Positions 52,287 to 61,717 of a stretch of DNA of 64,000 nucleotides are shown piece by piece; position 1 is the first letter of the stretch; each line of letters starts with the position of its first letter. A program made the translations under genes and the position numbers. Location of the stretch: the NCBI RefSeq assembly GCF_009903685.1, contig NZ_JAAABI010000001.1, forward strand, positions 1,115,410 to 1,179,409, in the 5' to 3' direction. The notes below the pieces were generated by a model that worked only from the letters and a program-made list of their open reading frames with translations, ran no database searches and was not told where the DNA came from. This DNA comes from Flagellimonas ochracea. GTDB taxonomy: Bacteria; Bacteroidota; Bacteroidia; Flavobacteriales; Flavobacteriaceae.

Positions 52287-52721
52287 TCAAAGTGCCGTTA
52301 CATAACCAAAGACCATTTTTTTAAATACCCTAAAATCATTTGTGAAGGTATCCATTCTTGAACTCAACTTATGATGCTGTTCACGATAATCCTCATCGGC
52401 AATGCCTTTTTCACCTTTTATAAGTCGGGCCAAAAGCTTTTCATGGGCAATGATATCATCGGACAGGTAATCGAAAAGATCGGCATGAACCTTATCCAGA
52501 TTATTCAATATTTTGCCATACTCGGATGTAGTATGATTTTTGAAGTCTTTCTTCTTTAAGATACGGGCAAAAAACTTGGTTTCATCTTTCCAAAAGGCTA
52601 TCGTGCTAAGCCATTCACGACTTTCGTTATGGAGTTTATCGAGTCCAACTCCAAGCAAGAAAGCAGTCCTAGGGTTTGATTTCGTCGCATTCATAGCCGT
52701 GTTTTTCTTATTCTTGTTCAT
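52287..52721 (-). CDS. small coiled-coil protein of a paralogous family, copy 2
   Basis: 144 residues, helical, with a basic N terminus (NKNKKNTAMNATKSNP) and the block LHNESREWLSTIAFWKDETKFFARIL, which aligns with LHFEHKQWQSELAFWEDELKSFNNRL in the gene at 51021. The gene is convergent with xth. Upstream of it is a TGA-N6-TCA palindrome at 52814. Function unknown. Confidence 0.7.
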   Translation of the reverse strand: MNKNKKNTAMNATKSNPRTAFLLGVGLDKLHNESREWLSTIAFWKDETKFFARILKKKDFKNHTTSEYGKILNNLDKVHADLFDYLSDDIIAHEKLLARLIKGEKGIADEDYREQHHKLSSRMDTFTNDFRVFKKMVFGYVTAL

Positions 52722-52782
52722 TTTAGCATATATGTTAAAAAATTTTGCTTTTGTTTTTACAAAACATGTTATGTAATGGACT

Positions 52783-52825
52783 TAAATATGTTGGTTTCCA
52801 TTTTAATTTCAAATGATTTGAATCA
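52783..52825 (-). promoter_or_regulatory. TGA-N6-TCA palindrome and -7 element, coiled-coil copy 2
   Basis: On the minus strand TGATTCAAATCA (52814-52825) with CATATTTA beginning at 52790, the same octamer at the same spacing as in the methyltransferase promoter. Predicted start about 52778. Confidence 0.62.
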
Positions 52826-52858
52826 GGTTGAACGAGTACTCGGACAAATGAGCAACTC

Positions 52859-53929
52859 TTAACCAAATTCAGCCACGTGTTGTAACTCATCCTTATTTAA
52901 AAGTATAATGCGACGCGCCTTGCCCATAGTGATCAATCCTTCCTCCCTAAAATCTGTTAGTGTACGTATAGCGGTCTCCGTAGCAGTTCCGATTATTCCA
53001 GCAAAATCCTCCCGAGGTATGTCCAATCCTTCATCAATACCTGTTTTAATGATACCCTTATCTCGCATGGACAAAAGTGTCTTGGCCACTCTTTTTCGCA
53101 CTGAGGAATAGGCCATATCGACCAATTGTTCCTGTACTTCAATCAGGTTGTTTGAAATGAGTCCAATAAACTTCTGGGCGACCTCTTTATTGCCGTAAAT
53201 CAATTGGGTGAATTGTTCCTTGGGTATACCAAAAACCTCTGCCTCTTCCAGTACAACTGCTGTTTCCAAATATTTCCCTTCAGGACTCAACAAAGAAAGT
53301 TGTCCTATAAAATCCCCTGTTTTATGAAGACCAGTTACCAGCTCCTTTCCAGACTCAGTGGATTTGTATGTTTTTATCACACCTCGTTGCACAAAATAAA
53401 GTGTATGGGCGCCATCGCCCTCCATAAACAGAAAATCCTTCTTTTCGTAATCCTTCTGATTGTATTTTTTTGCAATGTTCCCAATATTGAGATAATCGGA
53501 TGCCTCTTCCAAAAACTGATGGATTCCCTCAACATCATTACGTACTTTTTTCTGTAAGAATTCGTTTTTCTTAATCCTACATTCAATGGCCTCTATGAGT
53601 TCATAATCTTCAAAAGGCTTGGTCAAATAATCGTCTGCCCCCAAATTCATTCCTTTGCGCATTTCAGCCTTTTCAGATTTAGCGGTCAAAAAGATGAAAG
53701 GAATACCAGCCGTTTCATCGTAATTGTTCAGGGCGTTCAAAACTCCATAACCATCGAGTTTTGGCATCATAATATCGCATACGATAAGATCTGGGCATAC
53801 CTCACGGGCCCGCTCAATGCCTATTTCACCGTCAGGTGCCGTAGTTACACTATAATTGGCAAGTTCCAGTATATCCGCGGTATTCTCCCGTACATCCTTG
53901 TTGTCCTCAATAATCAGTATTTTTTTCAT
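52859..53929 (-). CDS. receiver-Crp/Fnr fusion response regulator
   Basis: 356 residues. A receiver (1-120, phosphoacceptor Asp52 in LIVCDIMMP, Lys104) is joined to a cyclic-nucleotide-binding fold (about 150-260) and a Crp-type winged helix (about 275-345). The pocket lacks the Arg-Ser pair that binds cAMP in CRP, so phosphorylation probably replaces the nucleotide. In the recognition helix (GTATETAIR, residues 314-322) Glu318 and Arg322 match the CRP/FNR pair that reads TGA, while CRP's Arg180 position is Thr. This fits a TGA-N6-TCA site. It is the last gene of the MscS-kinase-regulator operon and the only Crp/Fnr-family protein in the window. Confidence 0.93.
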   Translation of the reverse strand: MKKILIIEDNKDVRENTADILELANYSVTTAPDGEIGIERAREVCPDLIVCDIMMPKLDGYGVLNALNNYDETAGIPFIFLTAKSEKAEMRKGMNLGADDYLTKPFEDYELIEAIECRIKKNEFLQKKVRNDVEGIHQFLEEASDYLNIGNIAKKYNQKDYEKKDFLFMEGDGAHTLYFVQRGVIKTYKSTESGKELVTGLHKTGDFIGQLSLLSPEGKYLETAVVLEEAEVFGIPKEQFTQLIYGNKEVAQKFIGLISNNLIEVQEQLVDMAYSSVRKRVAKTLLSMRDKGIIKTGIDEGLDIPREDFAGIIGTATETAIRTLTDFREEGLITMGKARRIILLNKDELQHVAEFG

Positions 53930-53965
53930 TTTTTTTGGTTGTTTAAAACTCTTTCAATTAATATG

Positions 53966-56900
53966 TTATATCCTAATCGTTGAATTTATTGGAAAACTCA
54001 AAGTAAATGTGGTGCCTATGCCTTCTTCACTGATGAAGGTTACTTCTCCATTCATAAGTTCTACATACTGTTTTACGATGTGCAACCCAATACCCGTACC
54101 TTGAATGTTTTCTGAATTCCTCGCCCTAAAAAAGCGCTCAAAAAGATGCTCCTGCTCACCTAAAGGTATGCCAATCCCTTGATCTTTAATGTGCAACAAA
54201 ACCTCATCCTCCTTAAAAACCACGCTCACCAAAATGGTGGTATCACTTTGTGAATATTTCATCGCATTGGAGAGCAGGTTGATTAGGATATGGCGTGTCA
54301 ACTTAGGATCTAGAAAGACCGGAATAGGTTCCCCTTGATGATTCAAAACAACAGTTTGGGCATCCTTTTTGTCCGCGGTCATTTCTTCAATCAACGCAGC
54401 GGTCAGATCCAATAGATTAAAATATTCGGGATGACTTACGGTTTTGCCCTCTTCCAATTTTCCCAAAGAGAGAAAATCATTGAGTATAACCACAAGATTT
54501 CTAACATTGGATTTAATCTGGTCGACGTATTTTTTTCTTTTTTCAACCTTGTCCGGAGCATTTTGTTTTTCAATCAATATAGCCGAAGAAAGTATGGCAC
54601 TAAGTGGTGTCCTGAACTCGTGGGAAGCCATGGAAACAAAGCGAGACTTGAGTTCGCTCAATTCTTTTTCCTTTTGCAAGTTTCTGCGTATTTCTTTTTC
54701 AACTTGTTTCTGTTCCGTTATGTTACTGTACACAAAAAGGGCCCATACCGTGTCGTCAATGGCCTTGAGTGGTGCTGAATTTACTGCATACACCTCTGTT
54801 CCATAATCGATCTCAAACGAAAGGTGTTCACCATCAAGGGTTTTTCGAATATCATCTTTTATGCGATTCATCCGGTTTTCGGAAAAAACGGAAATATCAT
54901 CGATGTGCTTGCCCTTAAAATCGTCTTTGTTCAAATTTATTCGTGATAGTTCCTCCCCTTCTATAAAAACAAATTCCATTTGGGCGTTGAATACAAAAAT
55001 CACCCCTTTGGGAAAATTTTGGGCAATGGCGGAGAATATTTCTTGATTGGTCTTGGCCAGTTGGCTTTGTTCGGTCAGTCGTTGATTGGTCTCCACCAGT
55101 TTCATCACTGTTTTCCTGAGTGCTGCTGTACGTTTTGACACCTCTTTCTCAAGCGATTTGGCATATTCTTGCAGTTGTTTTTGGCTCTCCTCCAGTTTTC
55201 TTTTGATGGTATGACGTTCCGCAGCCAACCCACTGAGTTTGGCCATATCTTTTACCACTTCCAGTTCCCTTTTGCTAGGCCTTACTGTTTGGTCGAGGTA
55301 AATGGTAAAAGTTCCCAATACCTCATCAGTTGAATCTGCTATTGGGAAAGACCAACTGGCCCTGATATCATTTTTTAATGCAAGTTCCCCGAGTTCCTTC
55401 CATTCCTCACTAGCTTCTATATCACTTACAATCACTTCTTCTTTCAAATACGCTGCTGTACAACAAGAGCATTTTTTCTGGCCGACGGAAACCCCTTCAA
55501 CCCCAGCCAAAAAAGACTTTGGCACATGCGGCGCTGCCAATGTTTGAAGTCTTTTAGTATACGGATTGACTGCATAAACAACCGCCCTACCTCTATTAAG
55601 ATAGGCCTCTACACCTTTTACAATCTCTTCGCATATTTCCTTTAGGGGACGGTTTTTGGTTGCCATTTCCAAGATTTGGCGAACTTGTACCTGTAGTTGT
55701 TCTTCTTTCACACGCTCGGTGATATCCCTTTGTACACCTATAAAATGGGTAAGCTTCCCCGCTTTATCATGAACGGGGGTAATGGTAAGTTGATTCCAAA
55801 ACAAGGTACCATCTTTTTTATAGTTACGGAGCTCCACCTGGCAGCCTTCACCTTGATCAAGTGCACGACGTATAATGGCGATTTCCTCTTGGTCGCGGTC
55901 ATCACTTTGGAGGAAACGGCAATTTTTGCCAAGGATTTCGTTTTCAGAGTAACCGGTCATTTTCTGGAAAGCATCATTACTGAAGATGATGGGCATATCG
56001 GTTTTTTTAGCATCTGAGATAATAATGCTATTGCTAGCGGCCTCGAGTGCTCTATTTCGTAAATGCAACATATCCAAGGTCGCTTTTCTTTCCGTAATGT
56101 CAATTCCAGAGCTAAGTGAGGAAATAGCCTTTCCATTGGAGTCTGTCAGCATGGAATTGCGCCAACGTATCAGCCGTTTTTTTCCTTTTTTGGTAATGAT
56201 GTGGTTTTCATAAAACCCCTCCAAAGGCTTTTTGGAATTCATCACATCATCGAACATCTCCAAAATCATAGCCCGCTCTTCTTCGGGCAAGCAGGTATGA
56301 AACCAGTCCTTGCCCAACAATTCTTCTTTTTGATAACCCAATACCTCACAAGCTTTGTCATTTACCAGTTCTATCCTATGATCTATGTTTATGACAACAA
56401 ACATAGATGCAGCTATATTCAGGTACTGCTGAAGTTTTTCCTTTTCGCGCCGCAGTGAACTTTCAACTTGCTTTGCTTCTGTTATCTCCCGAACTATTCC
56501 CATAACATTGAGATTGTTCATGGGTACCAGCCTAATCTCATAATCTTTCAGCCCGTTTTTGTCAATGCGAAGTTCTACTTGTTGGTTTTCCCGTGTTTTC
56601 ACAATTTTTGAATATGACTTATGCAAGTCTGGGTACATTTTGGAAGGAAATAGATCAACAATTTTTGCATTGCCCATTTCTTCCTTGGAGAACAAGGTTT
56701 CCTGATGTTCTGGAATATAAAAATCCACAAAATCCCCTTTGTTGTTCAAAATGAACATCATATCCGGAATTGCTTCCAAAAGGGCCTTGTTTTTGACCTC
56801 TTGTATATGCAGTTCCTGCCCAATCAATTCCTTGGTGGTAATATCCCTCACAAAGACAAGGATTCGGAACTCTTTCTGAATGGTCTTGAAAATCCATCTA

Positions 56901-57217
56901 ACCTCTAGGGGTATCTGGCTACCATCTTTTTTATATCCCCATGTAATGGTCTTATCCTTTAAATTGTGTGATTTGTTCCTGTTGTCTAATCCTTTACTTT
57001 CTCGAATTTGCGCCCAAAGATTGGGAAATAGGCTTTTCATGTTGTTTTGTATCAAATCCTTCTTGACAAAACCAAACATTGAATCCAAGGAAGGGTTTGT
57101 CCTAAGGATCAAGCCCTCTTCGTCAATCACCAAAATCCCATCGGTAGTAGCTTGAAAAGCACTTTCAAAGAGTTCCAAATCGTTCAACACATCCATAATC
57201 ACAACATTTTTGCCCAT
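53966..57217 (-). CDS. LOV/PAS/GAF histidine kinase (candidate blue-light sensor)
   Basis: 1083 residues with no membrane segment, so cytosolic. PAS domains lie at about 10-130, 140-250 and 260-380. A LOV domain at about 385-502 has the flavin-reactive Cys433 in GKNCRFLQ, Asn465 in NYKKDG, Asn475 in FWNQL and Gln496 in FIGVQRD, the full set of flavin contacts. Then come a GAF domain (about 515-665, with KKCSCC), a coiled coil (665-725), a further PAS (about 725-840) and the kinase core: HisKA His866 in MASHEFRTPL, N box around Asn984, G boxes DQGIGIP and GTGIGL. No receiver is attached. The response regulator follows 36 bases downstream. Confidence 0.93.
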   Translation of the reverse strand: MGKNVVIMDVLNDLELFESAFQATTDGILVIDEEGLILRTNPSLDSMFGFVKKDLIQNNMKSLFPNLWAQIRESKGLDNRNKSHNLKDKTITWGYKKDGSQIPLEVRWIFKTIQKEFRILVFVRDITTKELIGQELHIQEVKNKALLEAIPDMMFILNNKGDFVDFYIPEHQETLFSKEEMGNAKIVDLFPSKMYPDLHKSYSKIVKTRENQQVELRIDKNGLKDYEIRLVPMNNLNVMGIVREITEAKQVESSLRREKEKLQQYLNIAASMFVVINIDHRIELVNDKACEVLGYQKEELLGKDWFHTCLPEEERAMILEMFDDVMNSKKPLEGFYENHIITKKGKKRLIRWRNSMLTDSNGKAISSLSSGIDITERKATLDMLHLRNRALEAASNSIIISDAKKTDMPIIFSNDAFQKMTGYSENEILGKNCRFLQSDDRDQEEIAIIRRALDQGEGCQVELRNYKKDGTLFWNQLTITPVHDKAGKLTHFIGVQRDITERVKEEQLQVQVRQILEMATKNRPLKEICEEIVKGVEAYLNRGRAVVYAVNPYTKRLQTLAAPHVPKSFLAGVEGVSVGQKKCSCCTAAYLKEEVIVSDIEASEEWKELGELALKNDIRASWSFPIADSTDEVLGTFTIYLDQTVRPSKRELEVVKDMAKLSGLAAERHTIKRKLEESQKQLQEYAKSLEKEVSKRTAALRKTVMKLVETNQRLTEQSQLAKTNQEIFSAIAQNFPKGVIFVFNAQMEFVFIEGEELSRINLNKDDFKGKHIDDISVFSENRMNRIKDDIRKTLDGEHLSFEIDYGTEVYAVNSAPLKAIDDTVWALFVYSNITEQKQVEKEIRRNLQKEKELSELKSRFVSMASHEFRTPLSAILSSAILIEKQNAPDKVEKRKKYVDQIKSNVRNLVVILNDFLSLGKLEEGKTVSHPEYFNLLDLTAALIEEMTADKKDAQTVVLNHQGEPIPVFLDPKLTRHILINLLSNAMKYSQSDTTILVSVVFKEDEVLLHIKDQGIGIPLGEQEHLFERFFRARNSENIQGTGIGLHIVKQYVELMNGEVTFISEEGIGTTFTLSFPINSTIRI
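55712..56065 (-). other. LOV-domain coding segment
   Basis: The part of the kinase gene encoding residues 385-502. The codon for the photoactive Cys433 is at 55919-55921. The match includes the reactive Cys and the polar flavin-contacting residues listed under the kinase, the pattern that separates photoactive LOV domains from ordinary PAS domains. Confidence 0.88.
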
Positions 57218-57223
57218 TTGTAC

Positions 57224-58282
57224 TTAAGAAGCTCCCAAGGAGGCTTCCGTCCTTCTTAATTTGGGAAGGGCTCCCGGATAGTTTTCCTTAATATAAGCCA
57301 CCAATACTTCTCTCACCTTGCAACGCAAACTCCAAGCATCAGTGGCATTTTCAACACTGAAGGAAGCTCGCACTTCCATGGTGCGGTTATTGGTATCAGT
57401 CACTTCAAAATCGGCAATATTTTTATCCCATCGTTCATCATGGGCCAAGATTTCCTTCAATTTATCCCTGAGCTCTTCTACGGGCAGGGTGTAATCAACA
57501 TAAAGATAAACACTGGCAATAAGCGGGCGCGAATTGAACGTCCAGTTAACGAAGGGCTTATCATTGAAATAATTCAATGGCAATACCAAACGTCGCCAGT
57601 CCCATGTGCGTACTACTACATAGGTAAGGGTAATATCCTCGACATTCCCAAATTCGCCCTCTATAACCACCTCATCATCTATTTTGAGAGCTTGGGTAAA
57701 AGCCATTTGAAGTCCCACGATAAGATTTGAAATAGATTTTTGTGCCGCTACACCTATAATAATTCCCAAAACACCTGCCGAAGTGAGAATAGTACTGCCC
57801 AGCTGCCTTGCGCTGGGTATGTTCCACAATACAGCAGACACGGCAATGGTAATAATAACAACCATTGCCATACTTTTTAAAAACCGAAGCTGAGTCAGGG
57901 CCTTGCGCTCGCTGGCCACATAATCTCCATCCATTGAGAACTTTTCCTTGATCACTTCCTCTACCGCCAATACCAATCCTATCAAAACCCAGGCAAAACA
58001 GAATATTATCAGCGCTTCAAGTACCTTTTCCCAGAACAGCTCCACACTAAAATACGAAATTACAGGACGGAGCAATAAAAGCGGTATGAGATAAAACGTG
58101 GGCTTTTTCATGCGAAATAAAAGTTGCCGCTTTAGCTCGGAAGGTCTTTTTTTATTCGAAAATCTCAATAGGGAGAGCAGCATCCAACTGATAAGGATTC
58201 CGGCCAATATGGCAATTGCCGGTACTACCAGATAGGCCAACCAGGACTCTTTACTTAACAGATATGAACGAAAACCGTCCAT
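57224..58282 (-). CDS. MscS-family mechanosensitive channel
   Basis: About 352 residues from the ATG at 58282. Several hydrophobic helices lead to the pore helix with the pattern TSAGVLGIIIGVAAQKSISNLI and the cytosolic beta domain with GEFGNVEDITLTYVVVRTWD. It releases solutes on osmotic downshock. The start at 58282 fits the predicted transcription start (about 58290); the frame's longer version reaches upstream of the promoter. It is the first gene of an operon with the LOV kinase (6 bases apart) and the receiver-Crp regulator. Confidence 0.93.
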   Translation of the reverse strand: MDGFRSYLLSKESWLAYLVVPAIAILAGILISWMLLSLLRFSNKKRPSELKRQLLFRMKKPTFYLIPLLLLRPVISYFSVELFWEKVLEALIIFCFAWVLIGLVLAVEEVIKEKFSMDGDYVASERKALTQLRFLKSMAMVVIITIAVSAVLWNIPSARQLGSTILTSAGVLGIIIGVAAQKSISNLIVGLQMAFTQALKIDDEVVIEGEFGNVEDITLTYVVVRTWDWRRLVLPLNYFNDKPFVNWTFNSRPLIASVYLYVDYTLPVEELRDKLKEILAHDERWDKNIADFEVTDTNNRTMEVRASFSVENATDAWSLRCKVREVLVAYIKENYPGALPKLRRTEASLGAS

Positions 58283-58294
58283 GTAATTTTTACA

Positions 58295-58337
58295 TAAATG
58301 TAATGCTACCAAACTTGTAAATAAATGACGTATGTCA
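58295..58337 (-). promoter_or_regulatory. TGA-N6-TCA palindrome and -7 element of the regulator operon
   Basis: On the minus strand TGACATACGTCA (58326-58337) is followed by TAcaTTTA beginning at 58302, 29.5 nt from the centre. It heads MscS-LOV kinase-receiver-Crp, implying positive self-control if the fusion regulator binds these sites. Confidence 0.8.
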
Positions 58338-58424
58338 TACTTACAAGTATAGACCAAGTTGTCATTAATTGATTTTACAAATCAATATGAATATCTTACC
58401 ATCGAAAGTGACCCATATTGATAT

Positions 58425-61085
58425 TTACTTTGATTTATGACGATGAAATAGGCTTCCTAAACGCTTAATGGGCTGCACGATCAACAACGCAGTTAGGGCA
58501 AAAAGGGCTGCAATGATAAATTGATCTAATGATAGTGCCACAAAAGCTAGTGCTGTTGATATGGAAGGCGTGAAATAGGCCAAAAAGGTAATTGCCAAAG
58601 AAAACAACAGCGCCATCCAAACCCAAAGGTTTCTGGTAACCTCGTTATAAAAAAATGATTGCCCTACTTTTGGAATATTGAAAACGTTTAGCAATTGGGC
58701 CAACAACAGGGTGAAGAATGCCATATTGTTGATAATATCAGAAGAAACTTCCATAATGTACTCCGCATAAACCACCACTCCAAGTACAACTAAACTAATG
58801 GAAAGCCCATAAAGTATGGTATCCTTCCAATCGTCTTTATCTATAATGGGGTTTTCGGGGTTTCTAGGGGATTTTTCCATAACATCGGGGTCTCCTTTTC
58901 CCAATCCCAAGGCCAAAGCTGGAAATACATCGGTCACCATATTCAAAAACAAAATCTGCAACGGCAGTAGCGGTGAAGGAAGATTTAGCAACGCAGCAAC
59001 ACCAACCGAAAGTATTTCCGCCAGGTTGCACGACAATAGATAGACCACAAATTGTCTTATATTTTCAAATATGACCCTTCCTTGTCTTATTCCCAATTCA
59101 ATCGTAGCAAACTTATCGTTCTTCAATATAACATCTGCGACTTCACGAGCTGCCTCGGTACCACGTATGCCCATGGCTATGCCAATGTCTGCCTTTTTAA
59201 GGGCGGGCACATCGTTGATGCCATCCCCAATCATTCCTACAATATGACCATTTGCTTGGTGCATACTGATAAGATCTAATTTCTGCTTTGGGGTCACTCT
59301 GGCGAAGACCAAGGCTTTAAGAATCTTTGCACTTGCGACTTCATTTCCATCTTGGAGTAAAATCAGCTCCTCACCATGTATTACTCTATCTTTTGCACCT
59401 TGTTCCAATATGCCGACTTCCTCCGCTATTTTTTTTGAGGTACTGGGATGGTCTCCAGTTACCATTACCACACGTATCCCAGCCTTTTTATAGATATCCA
59501 TAATCGGTCTGACATCTTTACGGGCGGAATCCAAGAATCCCATCACCCCTAGAAATGTTAGATTTTTTACCAAATCTTCCTTGTCTTTTGGCAGTTTGTT
59601 TACAACATTTGTAGCGAACGCCAAAGTGCGAAGCCCTTGCTCGGCCAAGTTGTTAACTCTCCCATTCCACTCCTCTTTATCTTCAAAAGACCTCGTTTCG
59701 GCATTGGCCAATATAGCATCGCAATGGGGCAATAGGCTTTCATAGGCTCCCTTTACATATACAAGAAATCCATTTTTCCCCTTGTGTGCCGTAGCCATAA
59801 GTTTTCGATCGGCATCAAAGGGCAGCTCCATCCGTTCAGGATTTGTTTGTCTGATATCATCAATATCATAACCTTGTTGCCTTGCAAAATCGATAAGTGC
59901 CCTTTCTATGGAATCACCTGCTAAATCTTCCGTGGATAACTTTTCATTGTTGCAAAGGATAGAGGCCCTCATTATAGTATCAAAAATTGTTGGCTTACCA
60001 TTAAAGGAAAAGTCTGTACCAGATTCCCCGGCTCCAAAGAACTCACCTTCAGATGTGATTATGCTTTGCACTTTCATCTTATCCTCCGTAAGTGTTCCGG
60101 TTTTGTCTGTGAAAATAATATCGGTAGCTCCCAAGGTTTGTACCGCCTCCAGTTTTTTGACGACGACCTTTTTTTTTGCCAATCTCAACATACCTTGGGC
60201 CAAGGCAATCGTAGCCACAATGGGAAGGCCTTCGGGTATGGCCGCCACGGCGAGGGCCACTCCGGTCTCAATCATCAAAATGATATCTCTTCCTCGGAGA
60301 TAGCCTACCACTATAATAAGGACAGCAAAAATAAGTGTTAGCCAAATGAGCCACTTACTTAATTGGTTTAACTTCTTTTCAAAAGGAGCATGTTCTTTTT
60401 TAGTGGACATTCCCATCTGCTGAATCTTTCCCAGTTGCGTAGATTCACCTGTAGCAACAACTATAGCCCTTCCAAAGCCTGTCATTACCATTGTACCCTT
60501 GAAAAGCATATTATTTTGATCTGTAATGGGAGTTCCCTTGGGCAACAAATGGGTGTTTTTTGGTACCGGAGTGCTTTCGCCGGTCAACATGGATTCTTTT
60601 ACCGATAAGTTTTCTTGGGATATTAATCTAGCATCTGCAGAAATAAAATCACCAGGTTGCAACAACATAATATCCCCTGGAACCAATCCTGACGACTTAA
60701 TTTGCCGGGTCTTTCCAGAGCGTACAATGCGCATGGTCACCTGTCCCAATTTACGAAGGGCCTGTAATGAACGAACAGCCCTTAATTCCATAAAAAAGCC
60801 AATGGCCACTGAAATTAAAATCACAATTAGTATCGCCGAGCCCTCCAATCCGTCGCCAAAAAGAAACGCCAATATCGCTGCGAATACCAAAATATATATG
60901 ATAGGGTTCAAAAATTGATTTCCAAGTATTCGCCATGGGTGTCTGGGCTCGTCTTGCTGAATTATGTTTGGGCCATACTTGTAAAAATGTTCCTTGATCG
61001 TCTTGCTATCCAGACCTTGCGATAAATTGACCTTGAGTATATCTGCTATCTTTTGAACTGAAAGGGTGCAAGGCTCTTGAATCAT
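58425..61085 (-). CDS. P-type cation-transporting ATPase (P2 type)
   Basis: 886 residues. The phosphorylation site is Asp327 in DKTGTLTED, with actuator loop TGES (168-171), PEGLP in the fourth helix (284-288) and the hinge GDGINDVPALKKADIGIAMG. NLVTD-like NMVTDVFPALALG in helix 6 places it in the P2A/P2B (calcium-type) branch, though the ion is not proven. M. tuberculosis CtpF, a P2-type ATPase in the DosR regulon, is a comparable stress gene. It follows the Hsp20 gene on the same strand after a gap with a hairpin. Confidence 0.94.
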   Translation of the reverse strand: MIQEPCTLSVQKIADILKVNLSQGLDSKTIKEHFYKYGPNIIQQDEPRHPWRILGNQFLNPIIYILVFAAILAFLFGDGLEGSAILIVILISVAIGFFMELRAVRSLQALRKLGQVTMRIVRSGKTRQIKSSGLVPGDIMLLQPGDFISADARLISQENLSVKESMLTGESTPVPKNTHLLPKGTPITDQNNMLFKGTMVMTGFGRAIVVATGESTQLGKIQQMGMSTKKEHAPFEKKLNQLSKWLIWLTLIFAVLIIVVGYLRGRDIILMIETGVALAVAAIPEGLPIVATIALAQGMLRLAKKKVVVKKLEAVQTLGATDIIFTDKTGTLTEDKMKVQSIITSEGEFFGAGESGTDFSFNGKPTIFDTIMRASILCNNEKLSTEDLAGDSIERALIDFARQQGYDIDDIRQTNPERMELPFDADRKLMATAHKGKNGFLVYVKGAYESLLPHCDAILANAETRSFEDKEEWNGRVNNLAEQGLRTLAFATNVVNKLPKDKEDLVKNLTFLGVMGFLDSARKDVRPIMDIYKKAGIRVVMVTGDHPSTSKKIAEEVGILEQGAKDRVIHGEELILLQDGNEVASAKILKALVFARVTPKQKLDLISMHQANGHIVGMIGDGINDVPALKKADIGIAMGIRGTEAAREVADVILKNDKFATIELGIRQGRVIFENIRQFVVYLLSCNLAEILSVGVAALLNLPSPLLPLQILFLNMVTDVFPALALGLGKGDPDVMEKSPRNPENPIIDKDDWKDTILYGLSISLVVLGVVVYAEYIMEVSSDIINNMAFFTLLLAQLLNVFNIPKVGQSFFYNEVTRNLWVWMALLFSLAITFLAYFTPSISTALAFVALSLDQFIIAALFALTALLIVQPIKRLGSLFHRHKSK

Positions 61086-61126
61086 GCTTAGATAGTTGGT
61101 ATCTTGATTGTAATTTAGGAAAGAGA

Positions 61127-61186
61127 AAGTGTCCCCACGACCAGTTCTATCATATTGAGATACCTTGGTTTACTCAGAGGACACTT
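61127..61186. repeat. inverted repeat between Hsp20 and P-type ATPase genes
   Basis: AAGTGTCC at 61127-61134 pairs exactly with GGACACTT at 61179-61186 across a 44-base interval. A second pair, GGTATCT near 61098 and AGATACC near 61160, overlaps it. It could be an RNA processing site, attenuator or operator; no T-tract. Confidence 0.5.
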
Positions 61187-61212
61187 AAGAAAATAAATTG
61201 TCAAAAAACAAT

Positions 61213-61677
61213 TTATGCTACTTCAATCACTTTTGGAGGGCGCTTTTTGGCTTGTTCCTTTTTGGCCAATTTAAAGCTGAGGATACCATCGTTGTATTTT
61301 GCCTTGACTTCTTCTTCTTTAACACTTTCTGGCAGTTGTAGCGACCGCTCAAATGCATTATAGCTAAACTCCCTGCGTGTGTAGTTGTCTTTTTTTTCTT
61401 CCTCTGAATGTTCTTTTTTGGCCGAAATATTTAGACATCCGTCATCAATGGTAACGTTAAAGTCCTTTTTTGAGAATCCAGGAGCTGCAAGCTCTATCTC
61501 AAAATCATCATCGGTTTCCTTGATATTCAAAGCAGGCTCCATGGTTTTTCCATTCCAGAATTTGCTAGGGAGCATATCGCGAACCCACTTGCGATTATCA
61601 AAAAAATCATCCATGTCAAAAAAGTCTTGGGTAATTAAATTGCCCCATGGTCTTCTTCTAAATTTTACGAGTGACAT
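61213..61677 (-). CDS. small heat-shock protein, Hsp20/alpha-crystallin family
   Basis: 154 residues. The alpha-crystallin domain (PALNIKETDDDFEIELAAPGFSKKDFNV and the closing motif ARYNDGILSFKLAKKEQ region) is clear, with the usual short N-terminal arm and a C-terminal tail KRPPKVIEVA. It holds unfolding proteins in soluble form. In M. tuberculosis the Hsp20 HspX is the hallmark of the DosR regulon. It is preceded by a TGA-N6-TCA promoter and followed by the P-type ATPase gene. Confidence 0.94.
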   Translation of the reverse strand: MSLVKFRRRPWGNLITQDFFDMDDFFDNRKWVRDMLPSKFWNGKTMEPALNIKETDDDFEIELAAPGFSKKDFNVTIDDGCLNISAKKEHSEEEKKDNYTRREFSYNAFERSLQLPESVKEEEVKAKYNDGILSFKLAKKEQAKKRPPKVIEVA

Positions 61678-61717
61678 AACAGTATTTTTAGGTTAAACAA
61701 TCATTTATTTTGTGCGT

